A stretch of DNA of 64,000 nt from NCBI RefSeq assembly GCF_019049325.1, contig NZ_JAGMUO010000014.1, positions 124,001 to 188,000 of the forward strand. The letters run 5' to 3'. Source of the DNA: Streptomyces sp. AC512_CC834. GTDB lineage: Bacteria; Actinomycetota; Actinomycetes; Streptomycetales; Streptomycetaceae. Positions 26,659 through 34,797 of the stretch are shown here, piece by piece; position 1 is the first letter of the stretch; each line of letters begins with the position of its first letter. The notes below the pieces were generated by a model that saw nothing but the letters and a program-made list of their open reading frames with translations, was not told the origin of the DNA and did no database searches. Made by a program: the position numbers and the translations under genes.

Positions 26659-28137
26659 TCAGGTCTGCGCCATGTCCACGAAACGCGAGTAGTGCCCCTG
26701 GAAGGCGACCGTGATCGTCGCCGTCGGACCGTTGCGGTGCTTGGCCACGATCAGATCCGCCTCGCCCGCGCGCGGCGACTCCTTCTCGTAGGCGTCCTCG
26801 CGGTGCAGCAGGATGACCATGTCCGCATCCTGCTCGATCGAACCGGACTCACGCAGGTCGGAGACCATGGGCTTCTTGTCGGTGCGCTGCTCGGGACCAC
26901 GGTTGAGCTGGGAGAGCGCGATGACCGGGACCTCCAGCTCCTTCGCCAGGAGCTTGAGGTTGCGGGACATGTCCGAGACCTCCTGCTGCCGGCTCTCGGC
27001 GCGCTTGGACCCGCCGGACTGCATGAGCTGGAGGTAGTCGATGACGACCAGCTTGAGGTCGTTGCGCTGCTTGAGGCGACGGCACTTGGCGCGGATCTCC
27101 ATCATCGACAGGTTCGGGGAGTCGTCGATGTAGAGCGGGGCTGCCGACACGTCGGGCATCCGGCGTGCCAGGCGGGTCCAGTCGTCGTCCGTCATCGTGC
27201 CCGACCGCATGTGGTGCAGCGCGACGCGGGCCTCGGCGGACAGCAGACGCATCGCGATCTCGTTGCGCCCCATTTCGAGGGAGAAGATGACGCTCGGCAG
27301 GTTGTTCTTGATCGAGGCCGCCCGCGCGAAGTCCAGCGCGAGCGTCGACTTGCCCATGGCGGGACGTGCGGCGATGACGACCATCTGACCGGGGTGCAGA
27401 CCGTTGGTCAGCGAATCGAAGTCCGTGAAGCCCGTGGGCACACCGGTCATCTCACCGCTGCGCGACCCGATCGCCTCGATCTCGTCGAGCGCGCCCTCCA
27501 TGATGTCGCCGAGCGGCAGATAGTCCTCGCTGGTGCGCTGCTCGGTGACGGCGTAGATCTCGGCCTGGGCGCGGTTGACGATCTCATCGACGTCGTCGTC
27601 GGCCGCGTATCCCATCTGTGTGATCCGTGTGCCGGCCTCCACCAGGCGGCGCAGGACCGCCCTCTCGTGCACGATCTCCGCGTAGTACGCGGCGTTCGCG
27701 GCCGTCGGCACCGTCTGGACGAGGGTGTGCAGATACGAGGCGCCGCCGATCTTGTTGATCTCACCGCGTTTGGTGAGTTCGGCGGCGATCGTGATGGGGT
27801 CGGCCGGCTCGCCCTTGGCATAGACGTCGAGGATGGCCTGGTAGACCGTCTCGTGGGCCGGCTTGTAGAAGTCGTGGCCCTTGAGGATCTCGACGACGTC
27901 GGCGATGGCGTCCTTGGACAGGAGCATTCCGCCGAGGACGGACTGCTCGGCATCCAGGTCCTGTGGCGGCACCCGCTCGAACGACGGGCCGCCGCCGTCC
28001 CATGTTCCGTTGTCCGAGCCGCGCTCGTGCTGTTCGTCGCGGCTACGGCCCCCCTCACCGCGGCGGCGGGAAGCAGGCAGACGATCGCTGGGGCCGCTGT
28101 CGGCCCACGGGTCGTCCAAGGGCTCGGAAATGCTCAC
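26659..28137 (-). CDS. dnaB: Replicative DNA helicase DnaB
   Basis: Hexameric 5'-3' helicase that unwinds the fork. The 492-residue protein starts at GTG 28137 (GGAGGAGG just upstream). A variable N-terminal tail precedes the DnaB N-domain (QDLDAEQSVLGGMLLSKDAI), the linker helix and the RecA-like domain with Walker A K263 (RPAMGKST), VIDYLQLM and SQLNRGPEQR. No intein interrupts it, though dnaB is a common intein site in actinobacteria. A run of DnaA boxes lies in its upstream region. Confidence 0.97.
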   Translation of the reverse strand: MSISEPLDDPWADSGPSDRLPASRRRGEGGRSRDEQHERGSDNGTWDGGGPSFERVPPQDLDAEQSVLGGMLLSKDAIADVVEILKGHDFYKPAHETVYQAILDVYAKGEPADPITIAAELTKRGEINKIGGASYLHTLVQTVPTAANAAYYAEIVHERAVLRRLVEAGTRITQMGYAADDDVDEIVNRAQAEIYAVTEQRTSEDYLPLGDIMEGALDEIEAIGSRSGEMTGVPTGFTDFDSLTNGLHPGQMVVIAARPAMGKSTLALDFARAASIKNNLPSVIFSLEMGRNEIAMRLLSAEARVALHHMRSGTMTDDDWTRLARRMPDVSAAPLYIDDSPNLSMMEIRAKCRRLKQRNDLKLVVIDYLQLMQSGGSKRAESRQQEVSDMSRNLKLLAKELEVPVIALSQLNRGPEQRTDKKPMVSDLRESGSIEQDADMVILLHREDAYEKESPRAGEADLIVAKHRNGPTATITVAFQGHYSRFVDMAQT

Positions 28138-28596
28138 CGAGCCACCTCCTCCCGTCCGCCGAGCGGACCTCGCCGTGCCCCTCATTTCTACGGCACGGCA
28201 CTGACAAATAAGACGCCCAACTCTGGTTCTGGCGCGTCGGTTTTGTGAGGGTTCACCGGCCGACGGACGGAGCGGGCGCCGGTCAACCGTAGGCCCGCGG
28301 GCACCGTCAGCCAATCTGGTTATCCACAGGCCATGTGGACGACTGGTCAGATGCTGTGGAGAACTCCACGAAACCTGTGCACGACACGGTGGACAGCCCT
28401 GTGAACAAGCCCGCAGCCCGGCCTGAGCAACGGCCCTGAACTGCACCTTTACCATCCACGGCCTGTGCAGAAGAAAAAGTTCTCCAGTCGGACCAAGATC
28501 GCTTCGAACCGTGCCCAGAAGTACACGGGCTGAGACGGTACGTAAGGGTCACGGAACCTTTGCATCTCTTACCTGTGGACGATTAGATTGGTGCTC
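28138..28596. other. dnaB-MATE divergent intergenic region
   Basis: About 460 bases without a gene. Apart from the DnaA-box cluster (28320-28408 and 28574-28582), the only signal I see is TTAGATT at 28583-28589, 8 bases before the MATE ATG. Confidence 0.5.
28320..28408. promoter_or_regulatory. DnaA-box cluster upstream of dnaB
   Basis: Boxes seen: TTATCCACA 28320-28328 (plus, perfect). On the minus strand: TCGTCCACA 28342-28334, TTCTCCACA 28363-28355, weaker CTGTCCACC 28396-28388 and TTGTTCACA 28408-28400. A further TCGTCCACA is at 28582-28574. The Streptomyces preference is TTGTCCACA. The cluster could let DnaA control dnaB or titrate DnaA. Confidence 0.65.
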
Positions 28597-29934
28597 ATGA
28601 CACAGGCCCCCGCGCGCTCTCGGACCGCCCGCCGTCGGCACGACCGAGAGATCGTCGCGCTGGCCGTCCCGGCCTTCGGCGCGCTCGTCGCCGAACCCCT
28701 CTTCGTGATGGCCGACAGTGCCATCGTCGGCCACCTCGGAACCGCCCAGCTCGCCGGACTCGGTATCGCCTCGGCTCTGCTCACCACGGCCGTCAGCGTC
28801 TTCGTCTTCCTCGCCTATGCCACCACGGCGGCCGTCTCCCGCCGCGTCGGTGCGAACGACCTGCAAGCAGCGATCCGCCAGGGCATGGACGGTATCTGGC
28901 TGGCCTTGCTGCTCGGCGCTGCCGTCATAGCGGTAGTCCTGCCCACCGCCCCCTCCCTCGTGGATGCCTTCGGCGCCTCCGAGACCGCGGCACCCTACGC
29001 GATCACCTATCTGCGCATCTCCTCCCTCGGCATCCCCGCCATGCTCGTCGTACTGGCCTCGACCGGTGTACTGAGGGGACTGCAGAACACCCGGACCCCG
29101 CTCTACGTGGCCGTGGCCGGCTTCATCGCCAACGCCGTCCTCAATGTCGTGCTCGTCTACGGCGCCGGCCTCGGTATCGCGGGCTCCGCCTGGGGCACCG
29201 TGATCGCCCAGTGCGGCATGGCCGCGGTCTACCTGTGGGTGGTCATTCGCGGGGCACGACGACACGGCGCCTCCCTGCGTCCGGACCTGGCCGGCATCAG
29301 GGCTTCCGCTCAGGCAGGCATGCCGCTGCTCGTGCGTACGCTCTCCCTGAGGGCGATCCTCATGATCGCTACGGCCGTGGCGGCTCGCCTCGGCGACGCC
29401 GACATCGCGGCGCATCAGATCGTCCTGTCTCTGTGGAGTCTGCTCGCCTTCGCTCTCGACGCCATCGCCATCGCCGGGCAGGCCATCATCGGGCGCTGTC
29501 TGGGAGCCGGTGACGCCCAGGGTGCGCGCGACGCCTGCCGCAGGATGGTGGAGTGGGGCGTCGCGGTCGGCGTCGTACTCGGTCTGCTCGTGGTGTTGTC
29601 ACGCCCGGCCTTCCTGCCCCTGTTCACCGGCGACTCCGCGGTCAAGGACACCGCGCTGCCCGCCCTGGTGATCGTCGCCGTCGCCCAGCCGGTCTGCGGA
29701 GTGGTCTACGTCCTGGACGGTGTCCTCATGGGTGCGGGCGACGGTCCGTATCTTGCCTGGGCCATGCTGCTGACCCTGGCGGTCTTCACTCCCGCGGCGC
29801 TTCTCGTCCCCCGGCTCGGCGGTGGGCTCACCGCCGTGTGGGCGGCCATGACGCTGATGATGGCCATGCGTCTGGTGACCCTGTGGTTGCGCACCCGGTC
29901 GGGTCGGTGGATCGTCACCGGCGCGACTCGCTGA
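28597..29934 (+). CDS. MATE-family efflux protein
   Basis: Multidrug and toxin extrusion transporter (DinF-like branch) of 445 residues with twelve hydrophobic helices. Motifs: ALAVPAFGALVAEPLFVMAD, AQLAGLGIA, VLRGLQNTRTPLY. ATG 28597 lies 8 bases after TTAGATT, a good -10, and has no Shine-Dalgarno, so the transcript is probably leaderless. Followed by two parS sites and a strong terminator. Confidence 0.92.
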   Translation: MTQAPARSRTARRRHDREIVALAVPAFGALVAEPLFVMADSAIVGHLGTAQLAGLGIASALLTTAVSVFVFLAYATTAAVSRRVGANDLQAAIRQGMDGIWLALLLGAAVIAVVLPTAPSLVDAFGASETAAPYAITYLRISSLGIPAMLVVLASTGVLRGLQNTRTPLYVAVAGFIANAVLNVVLVYGAGLGIAGSAWGTVIAQCGMAAVYLWVVIRGARRHGASLRPDLAGIRASAQAGMPLLVRTLSLRAILMIATAVAARLGDADIAAHQIVLSLWSLLAFALDAIAIAGQAIIGRCLGAGDAQGARDACRRMVEWGVAVGVVLGLLVVLSRPAFLPLFTGDSAVKDTALPALVIVAVAQPVCGVVYVLDGVLMGAGDGPYLAWAMLLTLAVFTPAALLVPRLGGGLTAVWAAMTLMMAMRLVTLWLRTRSGRWIVTGATR

Positions 29935-29936
29935 CC

Positions 29937-29950
29937 GTTTCACGTGAAAC
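29937..29950. other. parS: parS, perfect
   Basis: Exact GTTTCACGTGAAAC directly after the MATE stop codon. Confidence 0.93.
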
Positions 29951-29955
29951 ACGAT

Positions 29956-29969
29956 GTTTCACGTGAAAC
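29956..29969. other. parS: parS, perfect
   Basis: Exact GTTTCACGTGAAAC, 19 bp from the preceding copy (start to start), about two helical turns, so both sites face nearly the same side. Confidence 0.93.
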
Positions 29970-30006
29970 GCGGCCGAGACGAACTCGGCCATGGAATGCG
30001 CCATGA

Positions 30007-30046
30007 AGAAGGGCCGCACCCCCCGATGGGGAGATGCGGCCCTTCT
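30007..30046. terminator. Bidirectional terminator, MATE / rplI
   Basis: Arms AGAAGGGCCGCA and TGCGGCCCTTCT (30007-30018, 30035-30046) between convergent genes. A-rich and T-rich flanks on both sides suit termination of either transcript. Confidence 0.88.
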
Positions 30047-30069
30047 CATCGTCTCGGCGAGAGCAGCGC

Positions 30070-30516
30070 TCAGGCCGCGACGACCTCGATGCTGACCTTG
30101 GCGTCAACCTCGGGGTGCAGACGCACGGACGTCTCGTGGGCGCCCAGGGTCTTGATCGGCGAGCCAAGCTCGATGCGGCGCTTGTCGACCTCGGGGCCAC
30201 CGGCAGCCTTGATCGCCGAAGCGACGTCGGCCGGGGTGACGGAGCCGAAGAGACGACCGGCGTCGCCGGAGCGGACGGCCAGACGGACCTTGACACCCTC
30301 GAGCCGGGCCTTCACCTGGTTGGCCTGCTCGATGGTCTGGATCTCGTGGATCTTGCGAGCACGACGAATCTGCTCGACGTCCTTCTCGCCACCCTTGGTC
30401 CAGCGGATCGCGAACTTCCGCGGGATCAGGTAGTTGCGAGCGTAACCGTCCTTGACGTCGACGACGTCGCCCGCGGCACCGAGGCCGGAGACCTCGTGGG
30501 TGAGGATGATCTTCAT
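30070..30516 (-). CDS. rplI: Ribosomal protein bL9
   Basis: Large-subunit protein of 148 residues. The conserved N-terminal RNA-binding lobe begins [32 protein letters not shown] when read in pieces; a long connecting helix and C-terminal lobe follow. Last gene of the rpsF-ssb-rpsR-rplI operon, 18 bases after rpsR. Confidence 0.98.
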   Translation of the reverse strand: MKIILTHEVSGLGAAGDVVDVKDGYARNYLIPRKFAIRWTKGGEKDVEQIRRARKIHEIQTIEQANQVKARLEGVKVRLAVRSGDAGRLFGSVTPADVASAIKAAGGPEVDKRRIELGSPIKTLGAHETSVRLHPEVDAKVSIEVVAA

Positions 30517-30534
30517 GATTCGGTCACCCTTCCC

Positions 30535-30771
30535 TTATCGCGCGGTGGAGGTGTAGGGCAGCAGCGCCATCTCACGGCTGTTCTTCACGGCCGTGGCGAC
30601 GTCACGCTGGTGCTGGGTGCAGTTGCCGGTCACGCGGCGGGCACGGATCTTGCCGCGGTCGGAAATGAACTTCCGCAGCATGTTCGTGTCCTTGTAGTCC
30701 ACGTACGTGACCTTGTCCTTGCAGAATGCGCAGACCTTCTTCTTCGGCTTGCGCACAGGCGGCTTAGCCAT
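30535..30771 (-). CDS. rpsR: Ribosomal protein bS18
   Basis: A 78-residue small-subunit protein ([17 protein letters not shown]) that pairs with bS6. It carries the CxxC pair (VCAFCKDK), so it is the zinc-containing C+ form; Streptomyces also encode a zinc-independent paralogue elsewhere. RBS GGAG lies a few bases upstream of ATG 30771. Confidence 0.97.
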   Translation of the reverse strand: MAKPPVRKPKKKVCAFCKDKVTYVDYKDTNMLRKFISDRGKIRARRVTGNCTQHQRDVATAVKNSREMALLPYTSTAR

Positions 30772-30813
30772 GATGTTTCTCCTGTGTGATCAAGAAGTGT
30801 GGGTAGAGCCCAC

Positions 30814-31425
30814 CTAGAAGGGGGGCTCGTCCGAGTAGCCGCCACCGCCGCCAGAACCGCCGGAGCCGCCGGAGCCACCGCCCCAGCCGCCGCCACCCTG
30901 ACCGCCACCGCCCTGCTGGCCACCGGCGGGAGCGCCGGTCGCCCAGGGGTCGTCGGCCGGAGCGCCGCCGCCCTGCTGGCCGCCGCCGGAGCCGCCGCCC
31001 CAGCCGCCGCCACCCTGGCCGCCACCGCCACCGCCGCCGTAACCGCCCTGGCCACCGCGGCCCGAGGTCTTGGTGACCTTGGCCGTGGCGCTGCGGAGGC
31101 TGGCACCGACCTCGTCGACGTCCAGCTCGTAGACCGTGCGCTTGACGCCCTCACGGTCCTCGTAGGACCGCTGCTTCAGCCGGCCCTGCACGATGACGCG
31201 CATGCCTCGCTGGAGCGACTCGGCGACGTTCTCCGCCGCCTGACGCCAGACCGAGCAGGTCAGGAAGAGGCTTTCGCCGTCCTTCCACTCGTTCGTCTGA
31301 CGGTCGAAGGTGCGGGGAGTCGACGCGACACGGAACTTCGCGACGGCCGCACCGGACGGGGTGAAGCGCAGCTCGGGGTCGTCGACAAGATTGCCGACGA
31401 CCGTGATGACGGTCTCGCCTGCCAT
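30814..31425 (-). CDS. ssb: Single-stranded DNA-binding protein
   Basis: A 203-residue SSB. The N-terminal OB fold runs to about residue 115 ([20 protein letters not shown]). Then comes an extremely Gly/Gln-rich tail of about 85 residues in two blocks ([20 protein letters not shown] units) ending in the acidic partner-binding tip DEPPF. Located in the rpsF operon, as in most bacteria; corresponds to the essential SsbA rather than the sporulation SsbB. Confidence 0.96.
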   Translation of the reverse strand: MAGETVITVVGNLVDDPELRFTPSGAAVAKFRVASTPRTFDRQTNEWKDGESLFLTCSVWRQAAENVAESLQRGMRVIVQGRLKQRSYEDREGVKRTVYELDVDEVGASLRSATAKVTKTSGRGGQGGYGGGGGGGQGGGGWGGGSGGGQQGGGAPADDPWATGAPAGGQQGGGGQGGGGWGGGSGGSGGSGGGGGYSDEPPF

Positions 31426-31504
31426 GGGGAACCTCTCGGCGGGTTTGCTGCTCTGGCTGCTTGGTTGCTGCTACTCGAATCCCGGGATCAGTTGAGCGGA
31501 AGGC

Positions 31505-31795
31505 TCAGTGCATCTCGGGACGGAGGACCTTGGTCCGGAGGACCGACTCGTTCAGGTTCATCTGGCGGTCGAGCTCCTTGACAACCGCAGGCTCGGCCTG
31601 CAGGTCGATGACCGAGTAGATGCCCTCGGGCTTCTTCTTGATCTCGTACGAGAGACGACGACGGCCCCAGGTGTCGACCTTCTCGACCTTTCCGCCGCCA
31701 TCACGGACGACGGAGAGGAAGTTCTCGATCAGCGGGGAGACAGAACGCTCCTCGAGCTCGGGGTCGAGGATGACCATCACCTCGTAGTGACGCAT
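31505..31795 (-). CDS. rpsF: Ribosomal protein bS6
   Basis: A 96-residue small-subunit protein ([19 protein letters not shown]) with a normal C-terminus. First gene of the operon. AAAGGAGG is upstream of ATG 31795; longer in-frame starts run into the leader and are rejected. Confidence 0.97.
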   Translation of the reverse strand: MRHYEVMVILDPELEERSVSPLIENFLSVVRDGGGKVEKVDTWGRRRLSYEIKKKPEGIYSVIDLQAEPAVVKELDRQMNLNESVLRTKVLRPEMH

Positions 31796-32070
31796 GTGGA
31801 ACCCACCTCCTTTGGACTCAGCGGCCACGGTCGTTCCGTGGCAGGAGGGTTGCGATGCGTTCGCACCGGTATCAACGAGTAAACCAGGACCCACTGACAA
31901 TCGGGCCTCCTCCGAGGAGGCGACCCGGTCGTGGCCGGCAACAGACACCGGTGCGGAAGGTACAGAGTACCCGTCCGTCGGCATGCGGTTGAAATCCGGC
32001 TCCGAGGGGACACAATCGGTAGTCAGGGATGTGAGGGCGAAAACACACTGCCTTCGGCAGGAGGTTCTCC
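31796..32070 (-). promoter_or_regulatory. rpsF operon leader region
   Basis: The minus-strand leader contains a short hairpin (CCACGG-AACGA-CCGTGG) followed by CCGCTGAG near the RBS, which could be an S6:S18 autoregulatory element. Further up is a perfect GCCTCCTC-C-GAGGAGGC palindrome (31905-31921). A TTGTCA-like hexamer on the minus strand may be a -35. None of these is certain. Confidence 0.35.
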
Positions 32071-32376
32071 ATGGCACAGATCATGCGACCCGCCAAGCCC
32101 CGGACCGGCTTGCTGGCGACCGACGGCAAACCGCATCCGCTCCAGGACTCGCTGCTGGCCGTGACCCTGGTCCTCGGAGCGCTCGCCCTTGCCACCGCGA
32201 GCTTCCGGGGGCTGCACATCCTGACCTCCTGGGCCGGGCTGCTCGGCGTCCTGACCGGCGGATACGGCCAGTACGTCTCCGAGACGACACGGGAGCGCTT
32301 CGGCCTGGTGCTGGGCCTCGGCGCCTCCGCGCTCGGTCTGTTCTTCGGCATCTACCACGGCGGGCTCTTCGGCTGA
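32071..32376 (+). CDS. Small membrane protein, function unknown
   Basis: A 101-residue protein with AGGAGG before ATG 32071. Three hydrophobic helices (about 25-45, 48-65, 78-97) are visible and nothing catalytic. It is divergent from the rpsF operon. I do not recognise a characterised family. Confidence 0.8.
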   Translation: MAQIMRPAKPRTGLLATDGKPHPLQDSLLAVTLVLGALALATASFRGLHILTSWAGLLGVLTGGYGQYVSETTRERFGLVLGLGASALGLFFGIYHGGLFG

Positions 32377-32512
32377 GCCCACCGCCGGCCGCCCGCCGGA
32401 CAACCCCTTCCAGCCGTACGCCGGACGGGGCGCTCACAGGGCGCAGTAGGCTTCGCGCGAGAGCCGGAGCCCCTGTACCCATGGGGACACACCAGCCCGA
32501 GGAGCGCCCCGA

Positions 32513-33634
32513 ATGAGCCTGACCCTGAGGACCATCAGTCGCGAGCAGCATCTGGCCTACATCCAGAGCCTGCCGGCGGCTAGTCACATGCAGGTCCCGG
32601 CATGGGCGGACGTGAAGGCGGAATGGCGCTCGGAGAACCTCGGCTGGTTCGACGACCGGACCGGTGAGCTGGTCGGTGCGGGTCTCGTCCTCTACCGGCA
32701 ACTGCCCAAGATCAAGCGCTACCTCGCCTATCTCCCCGAGGGCCCGGTCATCAACTGGTTCGCGCCGAACCTCCAGGACTGGATGGAGCCCATGCTGGCG
32801 CACCTCAAGCAGCAGGGCGCCTTCTCGGTGAAGATGGGCCCGCCGGTGATCATCCGGCGCTGGGACGCCACGTCCATCAAGAAGGGCATCCAGGACCCCG
32901 ACGTCAAGCGTCTGCGGGACATAGAGGCCGACCACATCGAGCCGCGCGCTTTCGAGGTGGCCGACAAGCTGCGCCGCATGGGCTGGCAGCAGGGTGAGGA
33001 CGGCGGCGCCGGCTTCGGTGACGTACAGCCCCGTTACGTCTTCCAGGTTCCGCTGGCCAACCGCTCCCTGGAAGAGGTCCACAAGAACTTCAACCAGCTC
33101 TGGCGCCGCAACATCAAGAAGGCCGAGAAGGCCGGCGTCGAGGTCGTCCAGGGCGGTTACCACGACCTCGAGGAGTGGCAGCGCCTGTACGAGATCACGG
33201 CCGTGCGCGACCACTTCCGGCCGCGCCCGCTGTCGTACTTCCAGCGCATGTGGGCGGCCCTCAACAACGAGGACCCCAACCGCATGCGGCTGTATTTCGC
33301 CCGGCACAACGGGGTGAACCTGTCGGCGGCGACCATGCTGGTCGTCGGTGGGCACGTCTGGTACTCCTACGGAGCCTCCGACAACATCGGCCGCGAGGTC
33401 CGGCCCTCGAACGCCATGCAGTGGGCCATGCTCCGCGACTCCTATGCCCTCGGCGCAAGCGTCTACGACCTGCGCGGCATCTCCGACTCCCTGGACGAGA
33501 GCGACCACCTCTTCGGTCTGATCCAGTTCAAGGTGGGTACGGGCGGTCAGGCGGCCGAGTATCTCGGCGAGTGGGACTTCCCACTGAACAAGCTGCTCCA
33601 CAAGGCGCTCGACATCTACATGTCGCGCCGCTGA
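32513..33634 (+). CDS. FemX/FemABX peptidoglycan aminoacyltransferase
   Basis: Transfers an amino acid from aminoacyl-tRNA to lipid II to start the peptide cross-bridge. Streptomyces carry a single glycine on LL-diaminopimelate, which points to FemX-type activity. The 373-residue protein has the two GNAT-like subdomains of the family (PAWADVKAEW ... GLVLYRQLPKIKRYLAYLPEGPV; FNQLWRRNIKKAEKAGVEVV; YDLRGISDSLDESDHLFGLIQFKVGTGG). No coiled-coil arm is obvious. ATG 32513 has GGAG 9 bases upstream. Followed 61 bases later by an alanine-racemase-fold gene, and probably co-transcribed. Confidence 0.9.
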   Translation: MSLTLRTISREQHLAYIQSLPAASHMQVPAWADVKAEWRSENLGWFDDRTGELVGAGLVLYRQLPKIKRYLAYLPEGPVINWFAPNLQDWMEPMLAHLKQQGAFSVKMGPPVIIRRWDATSIKKGIQDPDVKRLRDIEADHIEPRAFEVADKLRRMGWQQGEDGGAGFGDVQPRYVFQVPLANRSLEEVHKNFNQLWRRNIKKAEKAGVEVVQGGYHDLEEWQRLYEITAVRDHFRPRPLSYFQRMWAALNNEDPNRMRLYFARHNGVNLSAATMLVVGGHVWYSYGASDNIGREVRPSNAMQWAMLRDSYALGASVYDLRGISDSLDESDHLFGLIQFKVGTGGQAAEYLGEWDFPLNKLLHKALDIYMSRR

Positions 33635-33695
33635 CCGCACAGCCCATCCCCAATCCGCACCTCTGACAGCCACCAGAAAGGTTCCAGGTCCGGCC

Positions 33696-34727
33696 ATGGC
33701 GCTCACGCTCTACGTCGACACCGCGCGCTGGCGGGCGCACCACAAGCACGTCCAGGAGCAGTTCCCCGGGCTGGTCCCGGTCTGCAAGGGCAACGGCTAC
33801 GGCTTCGGGCACGAGCGGCTGGCGGAGGAGGCCACGCGGCTGGGCTCGGACGTGCTTGCCGTCGGCACCACCTACGAGGCCGCCCGGATCAAGGACTTCT
33901 TCGGCGGTGACCTGCTGGTCCTGACGCCGTACCGGCGCGGTGAGGAGCCCGTGCCGCTGCCCGACCGCGTCGTGCGCTCGGTGTCGTCCATCGACGGCGT
34001 GTACGGACTGGTGGGCGCGCGTGTGGTCATCGAGGTGATGTCCTCGATGAAGCGGCACGGCATCAGCGAGCAGGACCTGCCGCAGTTGCACGCCGCCATA
34101 GAGAACGTCCGGCTGGAGGGCTTCGCCATCCACCTGCCGCTGGACCGTACCGACGGCTCGGACGCCGTCGAGGAGGTCATCGGCTGGATGGACCGGCTGC
34201 GCGCGGCCCGGCTGCCGCTGCACACCATGTTCGTCAGTCATCTCAAGGCCGATGAACTGGCCCGTCTCCAGCAGCAGTTCCCGCAGACCCGCTTCCGCGC
34301 CCGGATCGGCACCCGGCTTTGGCTGGGGGACCACGACGCCACCGAGTACCGCGGCGCGGTCCTGGACGTCACGCGCGTCGCCAAGGGCGAGCGTTTCGGC
34401 TACCGGCAGCAGAGGGCTGCCTCCGACGGCTTCCTGGTGGTCGTGGCGGGCGGTACGTCGCACGGTGTGGGCCTGGAGGCCCCGAAGGCGCTGCACGGCG
34501 TCATGCCGCGCGCCAAGGGCGTCGCCCGGGCAGGCCTTGCCACGGTCAACCGGAACCTCTCGCCGTTCGTCTGGGACGGCAAGCAGCGCTGGTTCGCGGA
34601 GCCGCCGCACATGCAGGTGTCGATCCTGTTCGTTCCCACGGACGCGTCGGAGCCCAAGGTGGGTGACGAACTGGTGGCCCATCTGCGGCACACCACCACG
34701 CAGTTCGACCGCATCCTCGACCGCTAG
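33696..34727 (+). CDS. Alanine-racemase N-domain PLP protein
   Basis: A 343-residue fold-type III PLP protein. The PLP lysine is K31 in PVCKGNGYGFG, and a C-terminal domain follows in which GTRLWLGDH and VAGGTSHGVGLEAPKAL are visible. It differs from canonical Alr, and Streptomyces usually have alr elsewhere, so the true substrate is uncertain. Its position after the FemX-like gene and before a glycosyltransferase and a PBP suggests a cell-wall role (inference). Confidence 0.82.
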   Translation: MALTLYVDTARWRAHHKHVQEQFPGLVPVCKGNGYGFGHERLAEEATRLGSDVLAVGTTYEAARIKDFFGGDLLVLTPYRRGEEPVPLPDRVVRSVSSIDGVYGLVGARVVIEVMSSMKRHGISEQDLPQLHAAIENVRLEGFAIHLPLDRTDGSDAVEEVIGWMDRLRAARLPLHTMFVSHLKADELARLQQQFPQTRFRARIGTRLWLGDHDATEYRGAVLDVTRVAKGERFGYRQQRAASDGFLVVVAGGTSHGVGLEAPKALHGVMPRAKGVARAGLATVNRNLSPFVWDGKQRWFAEPPHMQVSILFVPTDASEPKVGDELVAHLRHTTTQFDRILDR

Positions 34728-34745
34728 CAGCGCATCCTCGACCGC
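34710..34745. repeat. 15-bp direct repeat at the 3' end of the PLP gene
   Basis: CGCATCCTCGACCGC occurs at 34710-34724 (coding, before the stop) and again at 34731-34745 (after the stop): a short tandem duplication across the stop codon. Confidence 0.8.
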
Positions 34746-34752
34746 GGGCGAG

Positions 34753-34785
34753 AAGGCCGTACACGATGATCTCGTGTACGGCCTT
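34753..34785. terminator. Bidirectional terminator
   Basis: Perfect 14-base arms AAGGCCGTACACGA/TCGTGTACGGCCTT with a 5-base loop between convergent genes. Confidence 0.9.
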
Positions 34786-34797
34786 GCGCGCGTTCGC

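Noticed and set aside
25314..26714. 466-codon plus-strand frame opposite the serine hydrolase
   Set aside because: Shadow frame; the minus strand carries SxxK, YxN and HSG motifs.
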